Numbered from the stretch's first letter, positions 16,939 to 25,557 are shown. The stretch: 64,000 bases of DNA from Thiothrix nivea DSM 5205 (GCF_000260135.1 NZ_JH651384.1:3580693-3644692); one strand, 5' to 3'. The notes: generated from the letters alone by a model not told the origin. Program-made: numbers and translations.

Positions 16939-17839
16939 GGATTTTGCCGTCCGATACAACCTGTTATTCCCCCTGTATGCCCACCTGCCGCCAAGGCTGG
17001 GCTACGCGCTGGCCGCCCACCAAGCCGGTTTTTTCCGCCAGCAGCGCACGCAGGAAGAAGCCATGATCCGTAGCCAGATGCAGGGCGCATTCCCTGATGC
17101 CAGCGCTGCACAACTGGATGGCTGGCTCAACGATTACTACCGGATGGTCGAGCAGGAAGCACTGGATACCTGGTACTTGCAGCATCAGCCAATCAACCGC
17201 ATTGTGGAATTGCAGGGGTTTGAAGCAATAGCACAGGCTCGCCGGGAAGGCAAACGGGTATTGCTCACCGGCGGCCATTTCGGGCGCTTCTGGATGGCGG
17301 GGCCGGCCATGCGGGCGCTGGGGCATACTACCGGCACCATTACCCGCGATGGTGGTGACGAAAATGTGCATGGCTTGCACCCGGCGGAATACCGTTACCG
17401 CCTGTTCAAGCTGCAACGCTTGCAGCAGGCGCTTGGTGGGCCATTCCTGGTGGAAGGCGGCGACTTGCGGGCACTCTACAAAGCCCTGGATGATCACCTG
17501 ATTGCATTGATTTTTGATGTTCCATACACGGAAGCGCATAAAGGCAGGGTGACAGCTAATTTTATAAACGGTACTATTGACCTGCCTGCCGGTATTTATC
17601 GAATCGCAAAAAAAACCAAGGCAGTGATCGCGCCGTTCTTCATGCGTGATCGGGAAAACGGTCGGGTTCGGGCGGAGTTTTCAGCATTGCTTGACCCCGA
17701 TGACTTTGACGAAACCGCGTTGATGGCAGCGCTTGCCAGCCAACTGGAACAGCGGATCCGGGAAAGCCCCGGCCACTGGTGGTTATGGCCCGCATTGCCT
17801 TTGCTACGGAGCAATAACAACAATGAGTCAGATAGATAA
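16922..17839 (+). CDS. LpxL/HtrB-family acyltransferase-like protein
   Basis: A 305-residue protein resembling the lysophospholipid acyltransferase fold of the LpxL/LpxM family: N-terminal hydrophobic helix region, then TGGHFGRFWMAG, a later GGDLRALYKALDD and FDVPYTEAHKGRVTANFINGT with the substrate-pocket pattern, and a C-terminal SPGHWWLWPAL resembling the family's P-x-x-W-x-W end. In LpxL the motif is His-x4-Glu; here the acidic position is Trp (HFGRFW), so the acyl-transfer chemistry is uncertain. It overlaps the exporter ATPase by 17 bases and the methyltransferase by 17 bases, indicating tight co-expression with the glycan genes. Confidence 0.68.
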   Translation: MRWRNEDFAVRYNLLFPLYAHLPPRLGYALAAHQAGFFRQQRTQEEAMIRSQMQGAFPDASAAQLDGWLNDYYRMVEQEALDTWYLQHQPINRIVELQGFEAIAQARREGKRVLLTGGHFGRFWMAGPAMRALGHTTGTITRDGGDENVHGLHPAEYRYRLFKLQRLQQALGGPFLVEGGDLRALYKALDDHLIALIFDVPYTEAHKGRVTANFINGTIDLPAGIYRIAKKTKAVIAPFFMRDRENGRVRAEFSALLDPDDFDETALMAALASQLEQRIRESPGHWWLWPALPLLRSNNNNESDR

Positions 17840-18707
17840 CCCCCCCTCTCTGGACGAAAATCATTCCCATAGCCAGATTGTTAAACGCATCCCCCGTTAT
17901 GCCCAGGTACTGGAACTGGGCTGTGGCGACGGCAGTATGTCGCGCCTGTTGCGGGAGCGCTGCCAGGCTCACATCATCGGCATCGACCATGACCCGGAAA
18001 GTGCCTGGCGGGCGCAGCCTTACTGTGATTACGTGTTCACGGAAGACTTGGATGACCCGCACAGCCTGGATGCGCTGGAAGGCGAAAAGTTTGATGTGGT
18101 CACGTTGATCGATGTGCTGGAACACCTGAAACACCCCAGAGCATTGTTGCAACGGCTAAAACCTTTGCTGCTGGATGAAGGGCAGGTGCTGCTGTCAGTG
18201 CCGAATGTCGCCCATGCCTCGGTGCGGCTGGAGTTGCTGAATGGCCATTTCGACTATGAAAAAGCCGGTATCCTGGATGGCACGCACCTGAAATTTTTCA
18301 CCCTGAAAAGCATCCAGACGTTGTTGGCAAATTCAGGCTATGTGGCCAGCGACGTCGATTACACCTGGCACGACCTGCCGGATGAGGTCATTGCCCACTA
18401 CCTGCGTTCCGCTGGCATGGAACCGACGGCGCAAGCATTGGCAAAATTCCACGAGCCGGAAGCGATTGCCTATCAATTCATTATATCTGCCATGCCGGAC
18501 ACTCTGGCGCTTCCTGAACAGACCAGTGGGGTGGGGAAGGCGCTCAAGCCGATGGATGCTTCCTGGCGTAGTTGGGGCAGGGTACACACGGAACTGGCGC
18601 AGGCGCAGGCAGAGCTGGAACGGGTGTATGCGACCCGCAGTTGGCAGATGCTGCGGCGCGGGGCAACAGCCTGGCGAAGTATTCAGTCCCGATTCACCCT
18701 GGGTTGA
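17823..18707 (+). CDS. SAM-dependent methyltransferase (class I)
   Basis: From the ATG at 17823 (MSQIDNPPSLDENHS) the product has 294 residues. SAM-binding motif I is VLELGCGDGSMSRLL near residue 38, followed by IIGIDHDPES and the post-motif segment FDVVTLIDVLEHLKHPRALL, as in Methyltransf_23/UbiG-like enzymes found in O-antigen clusters. The C-terminus carries a short coiled-coil-like helix (ELAQAQAELERVYATRSWQML) often seen in glycan-modifying enzymes. Likely methylates a sugar or caps a chain end; the substrate is unknown. Confidence 0.8.
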   Translation: MSQIDNPPSLDENHSHSQIVKRIPRYAQVLELGCGDGSMSRLLRERCQAHIIGIDHDPESAWRAQPYCDYVFTEDLDDPHSLDALEGEKFDVVTLIDVLEHLKHPRALLQRLKPLLLDEGQVLLSVPNVAHASVRLELLNGHFDYEKAGILDGTHLKFFTLKSIQTLLANSGYVASDVDYTWHDLPDEVIAHYLRSAGMEPTAQALAKFHEPEAIAYQFIISAMPDTLALPEQTSGVGKALKPMDASWRSWGRVHTELAQAQAELERVYATRSWQMLRRGATAWRSIQSRFTLG

Positions 18708-18763
18708 TACACTGCTGTAAGAATAAATAGCACTAATAAGAAAGGGCTGGGGTATATTGTGCA

Positions 18764-20104
18764 ATGAAACGGCAGCACGCAAACAAAAAAGTCAGTGTGA
18801 TCCTGCCGGTTTACAACCACGAACGTTGGGTAAAACAGGCCATCGACTCCGTGCTTGCCCAATCCTTTCCGGTGCACGAGCTTATCATTATTGACGACGC
18901 CTCGCAGGATGCTTCCTGGGAGGTCATCCAGTCCGCTTGCCAGTCGACGCAAGACATCCGTATCCATTGCTTGCGCCATGCAAGTAACCAGGGCGCGCCT
19001 GCCACCCTCAATCAAGGCTTGCAGCTTGCGCAAGGCGATTACCTCGCCATCCTCAATTCTGATGACGTGTGGGATAAAGACCGCCTGCAATGGCTGGTGA
19101 CATTGGCGGAAGCCCAGGCACTGGATTTCATCAGCACCGATGTTGCGCTGCTGGATGCCGATTCCAGCCCGGCAGAACAGCAAGAGCCGCATTGGGTTGG
19201 CTGGTTTGAGGGGCTGAAACAGGATTATGCCGTACACAGCGACTTGTGGGCGACCTTATTGCGCGGTAATTGCCTGATTACGACCTCCAATTTCTTTTTT
19301 CACCGCCGCGTATACGAATGCGTCGGGGAATTCGCTGATTTGCGCTACGTGCATGATTATGACTATGCCTTACGGGTGCTGCTGGCCGGGTTTCAGATGC
19401 GCTTGCTGGTGGGGGAAAAGCTGCTGGGGTATCGCCTGCACGGTGCTAATACCATCCGTGAACGGCCACTGGCGGCCATTGAAGAAAACATGCGCCTATT
19501 GCTGAGCTGGTTGCCCGCCCTGCATGAGGTACTGGATGAACAGCGTTTGCAGGGGCTGGAAATTCAGCTGAAGGATTTATACCGCTATACCGGCGAAGAA
19601 TGGCTGACCGTTGTGCACCAGCGCTTGCTGGCCAGGGAACAGGAGCTGTTTCCGCTGATCAGCGACCGTGATGGCTGGATAGCCGAGCGTGACGCCTGGG
19701 TGGCGGAACGTGACGCGATTATCCAGCAACAGGCGGAACATCTGGCCGAACGCGACGCCTGGATAGCTGAGCGTGACGGGATGATTGCGGACATGCAGCA
19801 ACACCTGATCGAGCAACAACAATGGGTGTGTGAGCGTGATGACTGGATAGCCGAACGCGACGAAATGATTCGTCAGCAGGCAGAACATCTGGCCGAGCGC
19901 GACCGCTGGGTGCGTGACCGTGATGGCTGGATAGCCGAGCGCGATGCCTGGGTGGCGGAACGTGACACCATCATCCGTCAGTTGCGCGGGCAGCAGCAGG
20001 CATTGCTGGACAGCCGCGCATTCCGTTTGGGGCAAGCGCTGTTAAACCCGTTGCGCCGTTGCCGACAGGTTGTCGTGGGGGGTGGGTCATGCCTGAAAAA
20101 CTGA
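18764..20104 (+). CDS. Family 2 glycosyltransferase with tandem RDxWIAE coiled-coil tail
   Basis: The first 260 residues are a GT-A glycosyltransferase: VSVILPVYNHERWVKQAIDS, IIIDDASQDASW, the metal-binding region LNSDDVWDKD and a late HDYDYALRVLLAG segment. From about residue 300 to 410 the protein is built of seven-residue-based repeats (RDGWIAE, RDAWVAE, RDAIIQQQAEHLAE), predicted to form a long coiled coil. The final helix DSRAFRLGQALLNPLRR resembles the amphipathic C-terminal motif that often follows coiled coils in polysaccharide enzymes. The extended rod may act as a scaffold or molecular ruler for chain length, as proposed for WbdD-type proteins; that is inference. Its end overlaps the next gene by 16 bases. 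Confidence 0.85.
   Translation: MKRQHANKKVSVILPVYNHERWVKQAIDSVLAQSFPVHELIIIDDASQDASWEVIQSACQSTQDIRIHCLRHASNQGAPATLNQGLQLAQGDYLAILNSDDVWDKDRLQWLVTLAEAQALDFISTDVALLDADSSPAEQQEPHWVGWFEGLKQDYAVHSDLWATLLRGNCLITTSNFFFHRRVYECVGEFADLRYVHDYDYALRVLLAGFQMRLLVGEKLLGYRLHGANTIRERPLAAIEENMRLLLSWLPALHEVLDEQRLQGLEIQLKDLYRYTGEEWLTVVHQRLLAREQELFPLISDRDGWIAERDAWVAERDAIIQQQAEHLAERDAWIAERDGMIADMQQHLIEQQQWVCERDDWIAERDEMIRQQAEHLAERDRWVRDRDGWIAERDAWVAERDTIIRQLRGQQQALLDSRAFRLGQALLNPLRRCRQVVVGGGSCLKN
19663..19980 (+). repeat. In-frame tandem coding repeats (RDxWIAE units)
   Basis: Imperfect 21-base units encode repeated RDxW(I/V)AE heptads, interspersed with IRQQAEHLAE variants. A block at about 19667-19715 recurs almost identically at about 19918-19966, suggesting duplication of larger modules and possible length variation by recombination. 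Confidence 0.8.
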
Positions 20105-22152
20105 TCCTGCGGGACTGGCGCAGTATCCGGGCGTGGCTGGAACCACGTCTGCCGCATATCCGCTATATTTCCGTAGACATTTTCGACACCATCCTCGGGC
20201 GTTATGTGGGCGACCCGGCGGAAGTCCAGCACGCAGTTTGCCGTCTGGTAGGTGAGCGTGCCGGTATTGCGCCGGAAACGGTCTGGCAAGCTCGCCAGCA
20301 GGCCGAGCAGGCGTTGCGCGCGGAAGCCGTGCAGGCAGGTTTCGACCACGAATGCCGCTACAGTGAACTGTTGCCCCGCTGGCTGGTTGGGATGGGGCGG
20401 GGGAAAGACGCCGAACTGGCAGCCTTCATTCGCCAGACTGAGTTGGATTTGGAAGCTGCAACCCTCTACGTCAAACCCGACGCACAGGTATTTCTCGATT
20501 GGGTGCAGGAGCAGGATGTTGAAATCATCGCCATGTCGGATATGTACCTGGATGGCGAACTGATCCGCGAACTGTTGCGCCGTAAGGGAATGGTGGACTA
20601 TTTCGCCTTCATCTACGTGTCGGCGGATTTTGGGCTGGGCAAATACAGCGGTCGCCTGTTTCAGCAAATGCTCAAGGTCAAGGGGGTGGAAGCCAGCCAG
20701 GTGGTGCATGTTGGTGACAACCCGGTATCCGACCGGCGCATGGCTTGCCGGGAAGGCATTCAAGGCATCTGGCTATATGAAAAGGCCGATCTGCGGCGGC
20801 GCGAACGCCAAGCGTTATCCGCCCGCATGGCGCAGCGGGGCGGTATTTGGCAGGGGAGGCACTTTTTTGAATGCGTGCAAACCCGCAGCCAGCAGCAGGA
20901 TGGCCTGAACCCACGGCATTTCTTTTTCCGCTACGGGCGCGATGTGCTGGGGCCGGCCTTCAGCGTATTCATGCAGGGCTTGCGGGAACGTTTGCAGCAG
21001 CAGGCTGAATCCGGCGAACCGGTGGCCAAGCTGTTGTTCGTGGCGCGCGACGGCTTCCTGTTTGAACGCATGTATCAGGCGTCTGGCGCGGGCATTCCAT
21101 CGGAGTATGTGTACTTGTCACGGCGGGTGATTACCGCAGCCTCAACAGCGGAAGGGCTGAGCCGGGAACAGGCGGTGGTGGCTTTCTACAACCCCAAGCA
21201 GCGAGGGCTGGAATCAGTATGTAAAGTTTATGGCCTGCCACAAGCCGCCTTGCAGCCGCTGGCCAGGGAACATGGGTTTGAGGATTTCGCCGCACCCATC
21301 CATGACTGGGAAGATACGCGGTTACACCATTTTCTGCGCGATTATCGGGTGCAGGCCATTGTAAGGCGTGCCGGGCAGCGGCATCGTGAGCGGTTGCAGC
21401 GCTATCTGGAACAGGTGGGCTTTTTCCAGCATCGGCGCGTGGCGCTGGTGGATATTGGCTGGAACGGAACCGTACAGAAGTTCCTTAAACAGGCGTTTGG
21501 GGCGCGGCGGGACTTCCCGATCCTGCATGGCTACTACTTTGCGTTTGTGCCCAAAATGTATGCGGATTTCGGCGATAACAATGTCTGCGAAGGCATTGTG
21601 CATGATTCGCGCCGGGGCAATGCCTGTGAGCGCATTCCGGCGGAGTTCGAGGAAATTTTTGAGCAGGGCGCACGTTCGCACGAGGCGACTACCATCGGTT
21701 ACCGCGAACATGAGGGTATGATCCAGCCGGTGCTGAAGGCGGATGCTGCACCTGACCGTCAGGCGGAGCTGGATTGCAATGTGCTGGTCATGCAGATGCA
21801 GCAGGGGATTATGCATCACTGGGAACATTTCCGTGCCGTTCAGAGATTGACCGGTTATGACAGCCAGCAGTTGTTGCCTTACGTGCATGGTTTGCTGGAA
21901 CGTGCGGTTGTGTACCCGCAGCAGGAAGAAATCCGCCAACTGACCCGGCTGGTGCATACCGAGGATTTCGGCCATGACCATGTACTGGAATTGGGAAGCC
22001 GCTCCCTGCGCTGGCGTGACCTGTTGCGCCCGCGCCAACTGATGCGGCGTCTGGAATTGAGCGCATGGCGCTATGCGCTGTTTGGGCAGATGCCTGCTGG
22101 AATCGCCAATTTCGCGTTCCGCATGGTGTATTTACATACTGTGAAAAAATAA
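20089..22152 (+). CDS. HAD-superfamily protein of the COG5610 type
   Basis: 687 residues from the ATG at 20089. The N-terminal third is a HAD hydrolase domain: YISVDIFDTILGR (nucleophile D-x-F-D-T), AMSDMYLDGELI (motif II region) and VVHVGDNPVSDRRMA (acidic motif). The second part has no fold I recognise but includes LLFVARDGFLFERMYQ and VALVDIGWNGTVQKFL, which look like a second degenerate HAD/phosphosugar segment, as in other large proteins annotated COG5610 in glycan clusters. The protein may handle a phosphosugar or nucleotide-sugar intermediate. It overlaps the upstream glycosyltransferase and is followed by a small gene with a strong ribosome-binding site. Confidence 0.75.
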   Translation: MPEKLILRDWRSIRAWLEPRLPHIRYISVDIFDTILGRYVGDPAEVQHAVCRLVGERAGIAPETVWQARQQAEQALRAEAVQAGFDHECRYSELLPRWLVGMGRGKDAELAAFIRQTELDLEAATLYVKPDAQVFLDWVQEQDVEIIAMSDMYLDGELIRELLRRKGMVDYFAFIYVSADFGLGKYSGRLFQQMLKVKGVEASQVVHVGDNPVSDRRMACREGIQGIWLYEKADLRRRERQALSARMAQRGGIWQGRHFFECVQTRSQQQDGLNPRHFFFRYGRDVLGPAFSVFMQGLRERLQQQAESGEPVAKLLFVARDGFLFERMYQASGAGIPSEYVYLSRRVITAASTAEGLSREQAVVAFYNPKQRGLESVCKVYGLPQAALQPLAREHGFEDFAAPIHDWEDTRLHHFLRDYRVQAIVRRAGQRHRERLQRYLEQVGFFQHRRVALVDIGWNGTVQKFLKQAFGARRDFPILHGYYFAFVPKMYADFGDNNVCEGIVHDSRRGNACERIPAEFEEIFEQGARSHEATTIGYREHEGMIQPVLKADAAPDRQAELDCNVLVMQMQQGIMHHWEHFRAVQRLTGYDSQQLLPYVHGLLERAVVYPQQEEIRQLTRLVHTEDFGHDHVLELGSRSLRWRDLLRPRQLMRRLELSAWRYALFGQMPAGIANFAFRMVYLHTVKK

Positions 22153-22170
22153 TAATCAACAGGAGGGGGT

Positions 22171-22353
22171 ATGGTGCTGAGTCCGGCCAAATTGTTTGTG
22201 TATGCGCTGGCGTTCCGTTTTTCGTCGGGGCGCGGGCGTTGTTTCAGCCCGGGGTTGAAAGCCATGTTGGTGTGGTATGCCACCCGCTTGCGGTTGTTTC
22301 TGTTTGACCGTTCTGCCGCCAAATGGTGGCGCGGGCAGCTTGAGCGTTACTGA
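22171..22353 (+). CDS. Small basic hypothetical protein in the glycan cluster
   Basis: A 60-residue open frame preceded by a very strong ribosome-binding site (AGGAGGGGG 5 bases or so before the ATG) and ending two bases before the next gene. It is rich in Arg, Phe and Trp (for example GRGRCFSPGLKAMLVWY and SAAKWWRGQLERY) and may be an amphipathic membrane-associated peptide. I recognise no family. The ribosome-binding site and snug fit in the operon argue that it is translated. Confidence 0.55.
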   Translation: MVLSPAKLFVYALAFRFSSGRGRCFSPGLKAMLVWYATRLRLFLFDRSAAKWWRGQLERY

Positions 22354-22355
22354 GC

Positions 22356-23258
22356 ATGGATACGCCCAAAGTCCAGATATTGCTGTCGACCTGGAATGGT
22401 GAACGCTGGCTGCCGGAATTGTTGCGCTCGCTGGAGCAGCAGACATTTCAGGACTGGCAGTTGCTGATCAGGGATGATGGCTCCACTGACCGTACCATTC
22501 AGATCCTGCTGAAATGGCAGGAGGCCAACCCGCAGCGCTTGAGCGACCTGTTGCTGGATGGCACGCACCTGGGCAGCAAGCTGAGTTTTAGCCGTCTGGT
22601 GCAGGCCAGCACCGCGCCTTGCCTGATGTTTTGCGACCAGGATGATATCTGGTTTCCGGAAAAGGTGGAGTTGCAATGCACTGCCCTGCGTTTGCTGGAG
22701 GGGAAGTTCGGCAAGGAAAAGCCCCTGCTGGTGCATTCCGATCTGGCAGTGGTGGATGAGCGCAAGGAACTGCAAGCTGTGTCATTGTGGGAATACCGCA
22801 ACTTCAATGTGGGGCAGCGCAAACAGGCGTATCTGCTGAATAACGTTGTCACCGGCTGCGCCAGCGCCTTCAACCGCGAGGCAGCGCGGCTGGCATTCCC
22901 TGTTCCCCTGTACGCGATGCAGCACGACCGCTGGCTGGCGCTGGTCTGCGCATGGTTTGGGCATATCCAGCCGCAGCCACAACCGACCTTGTTGTACCGC
23001 CAGCATGGCAGCAACCTGCTGGGTGCGGAACCCGGTGGGCTGTCAGCCTTGGGGGAGCGGGTCGACGCCTGGAGCAGGCAGGCAGATGCTTTCCTGCAAC
23101 GCTTTGGCAAGCAACTGGATGTGGCTGATTATCGGTTGGTGGAAGCGGTGGCCGGTTTGCGTTACATACGTGGTTGGAAACGCCGTCAGCACATTTTGCA
23201 TCACCGTTTGTTCAAACAGGGCGTGCTGAGGAACCTGGCTTTGCTCCTGTTTGCCTGA
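22356..23258 (+). CDS. Family 2 glycosyltransferase
   Basis: A 300-residue GT-A enzyme with the opening VQILLSTWNGERWLPELLRS, the nucleotide-sugar motif LIRDDGSTDRTIQIL and the metal-binding CDQDDIWFPEKVE. This pattern is close to the rhamnosyl/galactosyltransferases of O-antigen clusters. The later VTGCASAFNREAARLAFPVP and HDRWLALVCAWFG segments are typical of that subgroup. No membrane helix is apparent, so it probably works at the inner leaflet on lipid-linked glycan. Confidence 0.87.
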   Translation: MDTPKVQILLSTWNGERWLPELLRSLEQQTFQDWQLLIRDDGSTDRTIQILLKWQEANPQRLSDLLLDGTHLGSKLSFSRLVQASTAPCLMFCDQDDIWFPEKVELQCTALRLLEGKFGKEKPLLVHSDLAVVDERKELQAVSLWEYRNFNVGQRKQAYLLNNVVTGCASAFNREAARLAFPVPLYAMQHDRWLALVCAWFGHIQPQPQPTLLYRQHGSNLLGAEPGGLSALGERVDAWSRQADAFLQRFGKQLDVADYRLVEAVAGLRYIRGWKRRQHILHHRLFKQGVLRNLALLLFA

Positions 23259-23277
23259 ATAGTTTTGGGGATAAACC

Positions 23278-24375
23278 ATGAAAACAATAACAGAGCGCCC
23301 TGATGTGGCTGTCATCGTCCTGACCCGTAATGCTGGGCGGTTGTGGCCGGAATGGATCAAATGCCTGCAAAACCAGACTGTCCGTGCGGGCCGTTACCTG
23401 GTAATTGATTCCATGTCGACCGACCACACGACAGAACTGGCGGTGGCAGCGGGTCTGGAAGTGTGCCTCATCCACCCGGATGACTTCAGCCATGGCGGAA
23501 CCCGGCAGTTGGCGGCGCAACTATGCCCCGATGCCAGCCTGTTGGTGTACCTGACCCAGGATGCGATCCTCCGCCAGGCGGATTCGCTGGCAAACCTGTT
23601 GCAGCATTTTGATCAGGATGAACAGGTCGGCATGGCGTATGGTCGCCACCTGCCGCGTGCAGGCGCGGATTTGCTGGAATGCCATGCGCGCGGTTTCCAG
23701 TATCCGGCGGTTTCATCCGTGCGTGACCGTGACAGTTTCAAGGCCATGGGTTATCGCGCCGCTTTTGCTTCGGATGTGTACGCGGTGTACCGGGCCAGTG
23801 CCCTGCGCAGTATCGGCGGTTTTCCCCAGCGCATCATCGTCAGTGAGGATAGTTACGTCGCTGCGCGTCTGTTGCTGGCTGGCTGGAGATCGGTCTATGC
23901 GGCGGAAAGCACGGTGGAACACTCCCATCGCTACTCGCTGTTGCAGATATTCCGCCGCTATTTCGATGTGGGGGTGTTCCATGCCTCCGAGCAGCCGCTG
24001 ATGCAGGCGGTGGGCGCGCCTGACCGGGAGGCGGGGAAATATGTGCGTTCGCTGATTGCTTATCTGTATGCGCGCCAAAAGTGGTTGTTGCCCCTGGCTG
24101 CGTTGCAAACCTTCGTCAAGCTGGTCGGGTTCCGTTTGGGCAAGCGTTATCAGCAATTGCCGTTGCCGGTATGCAGGATGATCAGCGTGCAGAAAGCGTA
24201 CTGGTCAATGGATGGCTGGTTGGGGGAGGGCGTATGCAATACGCCCCTACAGGTGGGTATGGGTAGTAGGGGCGTATTGCATACGCCCTATCCGGGTGCA
24301 GCCAGGCAGGAAAAAAGTCAGAAAATGACAAAATTTTTATTACAGAATGTTGACAAAGAAAAATTGGAATATTAG
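23278..24375 (+). CDS. Family 2 glycosyltransferase (rhamnosyltransferase-like), C-terminus altered by a repeat
   Basis: The catalytic part (about 300 residues) shows VAVIVLTRNAGRLWPEWIKC, VIDSMSTDHTTELA, LTQDAILRQADSL (acidic metal motif) and IIVSEDSYVAARLLLAGW, resembling O-antigen rhamnosyltransferases. The last 45 or so residues are encoded by a palindromic repeat (24228-24288) and AT-rich sequence that also holds the rplM promoter; the native stop was probably displaced by the repeat insertion. This is the last gene of the glycan cluster. Confidence 0.83.
   Translation: MKTITERPDVAVIVLTRNAGRLWPEWIKCLQNQTVRAGRYLVIDSMSTDHTTELAVAAGLEVCLIHPDDFSHGGTRQLAAQLCPDASLLVYLTQDAILRQADSLANLLQHFDQDEQVGMAYGRHLPRAGADLLECHARGFQYPAVSSVRDRDSFKAMGYRAAFASDVYAVYRASALRSIGGFPQRIIVSEDSYVAARLLLAGWRSVYAAESTVEHSHRYSLLQIFRRYFDVGVFHASEQPLMQAVGAPDREAGKYVRSLIAYLYARQKWLLPLAALQTFVKLVGFRLGKRYQQLPLPVCRMISVQKAYWSMDGWLGEGVCNTPLQVGMGSRGVLHTPYPGAARQEKSQKMTKFLLQNVDKEKLEY
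24228..24288. repeat. Palindromic repeat at the 3' end of a glycosyltransferase gene (GTAGGGGC core)
   Basis: Perfect 23-base arms (24228-24250 and 24266-24288) flank a 15-base loop. The inner core GCCCCTAC ... GTAGGGGC equals that of the repeat at 16423-16484, whereas the outer part (GTATGCAATAC) differs, which marks them as members of one dispersed family with variable stems. Confidence 0.87.
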
Positions 24376-24378
24376 TAT
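24350..24378 (+). promoter_or_regulatory. Sigma-70 promoter candidate for rplM-rpsI
   Basis: A consensus -35 TTGACA (24350-24355) lies 17 bases before TAGTAT (24373-24378). The pair overlaps the stop codon of the upstream glycosyltransferase gene and would give a leader of nearly 290 bases before rplM. Confidence 0.6.
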
Positions 24379-24436
24379 ATTCTCATATTGTTGATTACCG
24401 AATTAACACTCCTCCATCCTCCTTTGGTGGTAATTG

Positions 24437-24464
24437 CGCGGCTCAGTTGAGTCGCGTTTTTTTT
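24437..24464 (+). terminator. Terminator or attenuator in the rplM leader
   Basis: CGCGGCTC and GAGTCGCG pair (one G-T) around AGTT and are followed by eight T residues. It could end the glycan-cluster transcript, but since it lies downstream of the candidate rplM promoter it could equally act as an attenuator. Confidence 0.65.
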
Positions 24465-24513
24465 GTCTGGAGGAATGGTTTGCTGGTTTTTCATGCGTTT
24501 GTTCCGATTTTGT

Positions 24514-24542
24514 GCCTCCCGTTTTGGGCGAGGCTTTTTTTT
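24514..24542 (+). terminator. Second terminator-like hairpin in the rplM leader
   Basis: GCCTC and GAGGC close a hairpin with an inner CC/GG extension and are followed by eight T residues. It is about 130 bases before the rplM start. Two such structures in one leader are unusual. Confidence 0.5.
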
Positions 24543-24672
24543 GCTTGCAGCCAGCAGCAAATACTTGAGAAATGGCAGCGCTTCCCCTAAAATGCCGCGT
24601 TTCTTTATTCCCCCGCCTGTTCAAGGTTTGGGGCGGATCGGCAAAACAGATTTAAGAAGTGGATTGAGCAAG

Positions 24673-25101
24673 ATGAAAACATTCAGTGCAAAGCCAGCTG
24701 AGGTCAAACGCGACTGGTACGTCGTCGATGCCGAAGGCAAGGCGCTGGGCCGTTTGGCCACCGAAGTTGCGCGCCGTTTGCGTGGCAAGCACAAGCCGGA
24801 ATATACCCCACACGTTGATACCGGTGACTATATCGTCATCATCAATGCTGACAAGGTGGGCATTACCGGTAACAAGGCTAAAGACAAGATTTATTACCAC
24901 CATACCGGTTACATCGGTAACATGCGTGCTTTCTCATTTGAGAAAATGCAACAGCGTGCACCAGGCCGTGTTATCGAAATGGCGGTCAAAGGCATGTTGC
25001 CAAAGAACCCACTGGGTCGTGCCATGTACCGTAAGCTGAAAGTTTACGCAGGCGCAGAACATAACCATCACGCACAGCAGCCTCAGGCGCTGGAATTCTG
25101 A
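24673..25101 (+). CDS. rplM: Large-subunit ribosomal protein uL13
   Basis: 142 residues from the ATG at 24673 ([20 protein letters not shown]), exactly the length of E. coli L13. Conserved blocks are all present: [26 protein letters not shown] in two parts, [20 protein letters not shown], and the [20 protein letters not shown] end. The frame is open upstream to 24463 without family resemblance. It is followed 16 bases later by rpsI, the universal bacterial pair. In E. coli L13 represses its own operon through the mRNA leader; the hairpins here might serve a similar role (inference). Confidence 0.98.
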   Translation: MKTFSAKPAEVKRDWYVVDAEGKALGRLATEVARRLRGKHKPEYTPHVDTGDYIVIINADKVGITGNKAKDKIYYHHTGYIGNMRAFSFEKMQQRAPGRVIEMAVKGMLPKNPLGRAMYRKLKVYAGAEHNHHAQQPQALEF

Positions 25102-25117
25102 TCGGGCAGGAATCAAA

Positions 25118-25510
25118 ATGGCTGAAACACAATATTATGGGACTGGTCGCCGCAAATCTTCCGCCGCTCGCGTTTTCATGCGTGCAGGCAGTGGTAACAT
25201 CACGGTTAACGGCAAGGCTTTGGGTGACTTCTTTGGCCGCGAAACCGCCAGCATGGTGGTGCGCCAGCCGCTGAACACCGTCGACATGGCTGACAAGTTC
25301 GACATCAGCGTCACTGTTACCGGTGGTGGCATGACTGGCCAGTCCGGCGCGATCCGCCTCGGTATCGCCCGCGCACTGTTACAATATGATGAAGGTTTGC
25401 GTGGCTCGCTGAAGTCTGAAGGCTTCCTGACCCGCGACGCACGTAAGGTTGAACGTAAAAAGGTCGGTTTGCACAAGGCTCGCCGCGCTACCCAGTTCTC
25501 CAAACGTTAA
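25118..25510 (+). CDS. rpsI: Small-subunit ribosomal protein uS9
   Basis: 130 residues with the classic [15 protein letters not shown] start, the [17 protein letters not shown] segment and the C-terminal [17 protein letters not shown], whose final Lys-Arg reaches the P-site tRNA in the ribosome. It is co-transcribed with rplM and ends at a strong hairpin at 25558-25590. Confidence 0.98.
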   Translation: MAETQYYGTGRRKSSAARVFMRAGSGNITVNGKALGDFFGRETASMVVRQPLNTVDMADKFDISVTVTGGGMTGQSGAIRLGIARALLQYDEGLRGSLKSEGFLTRDARKVERKKVGLHKARRATQFSKR

Positions 25511-25557
25511 ATTGCTGGGGGAATTTCCCGCTTTCGGGATGCTTCCTTCTGTATCTG

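Noticed and set aside
19663-19980. Regular short repeats as a CRISPR array
   Set aside because: The units are contiguous coding heptads without spacers and translate in frame as a coiled coil.
24463-24672. N-terminal extension of rplM
   Set aside because: The in-frame extension contains a terminator-like hairpin and no L13 similarity; the ATG at 24673 gives the exact family length.
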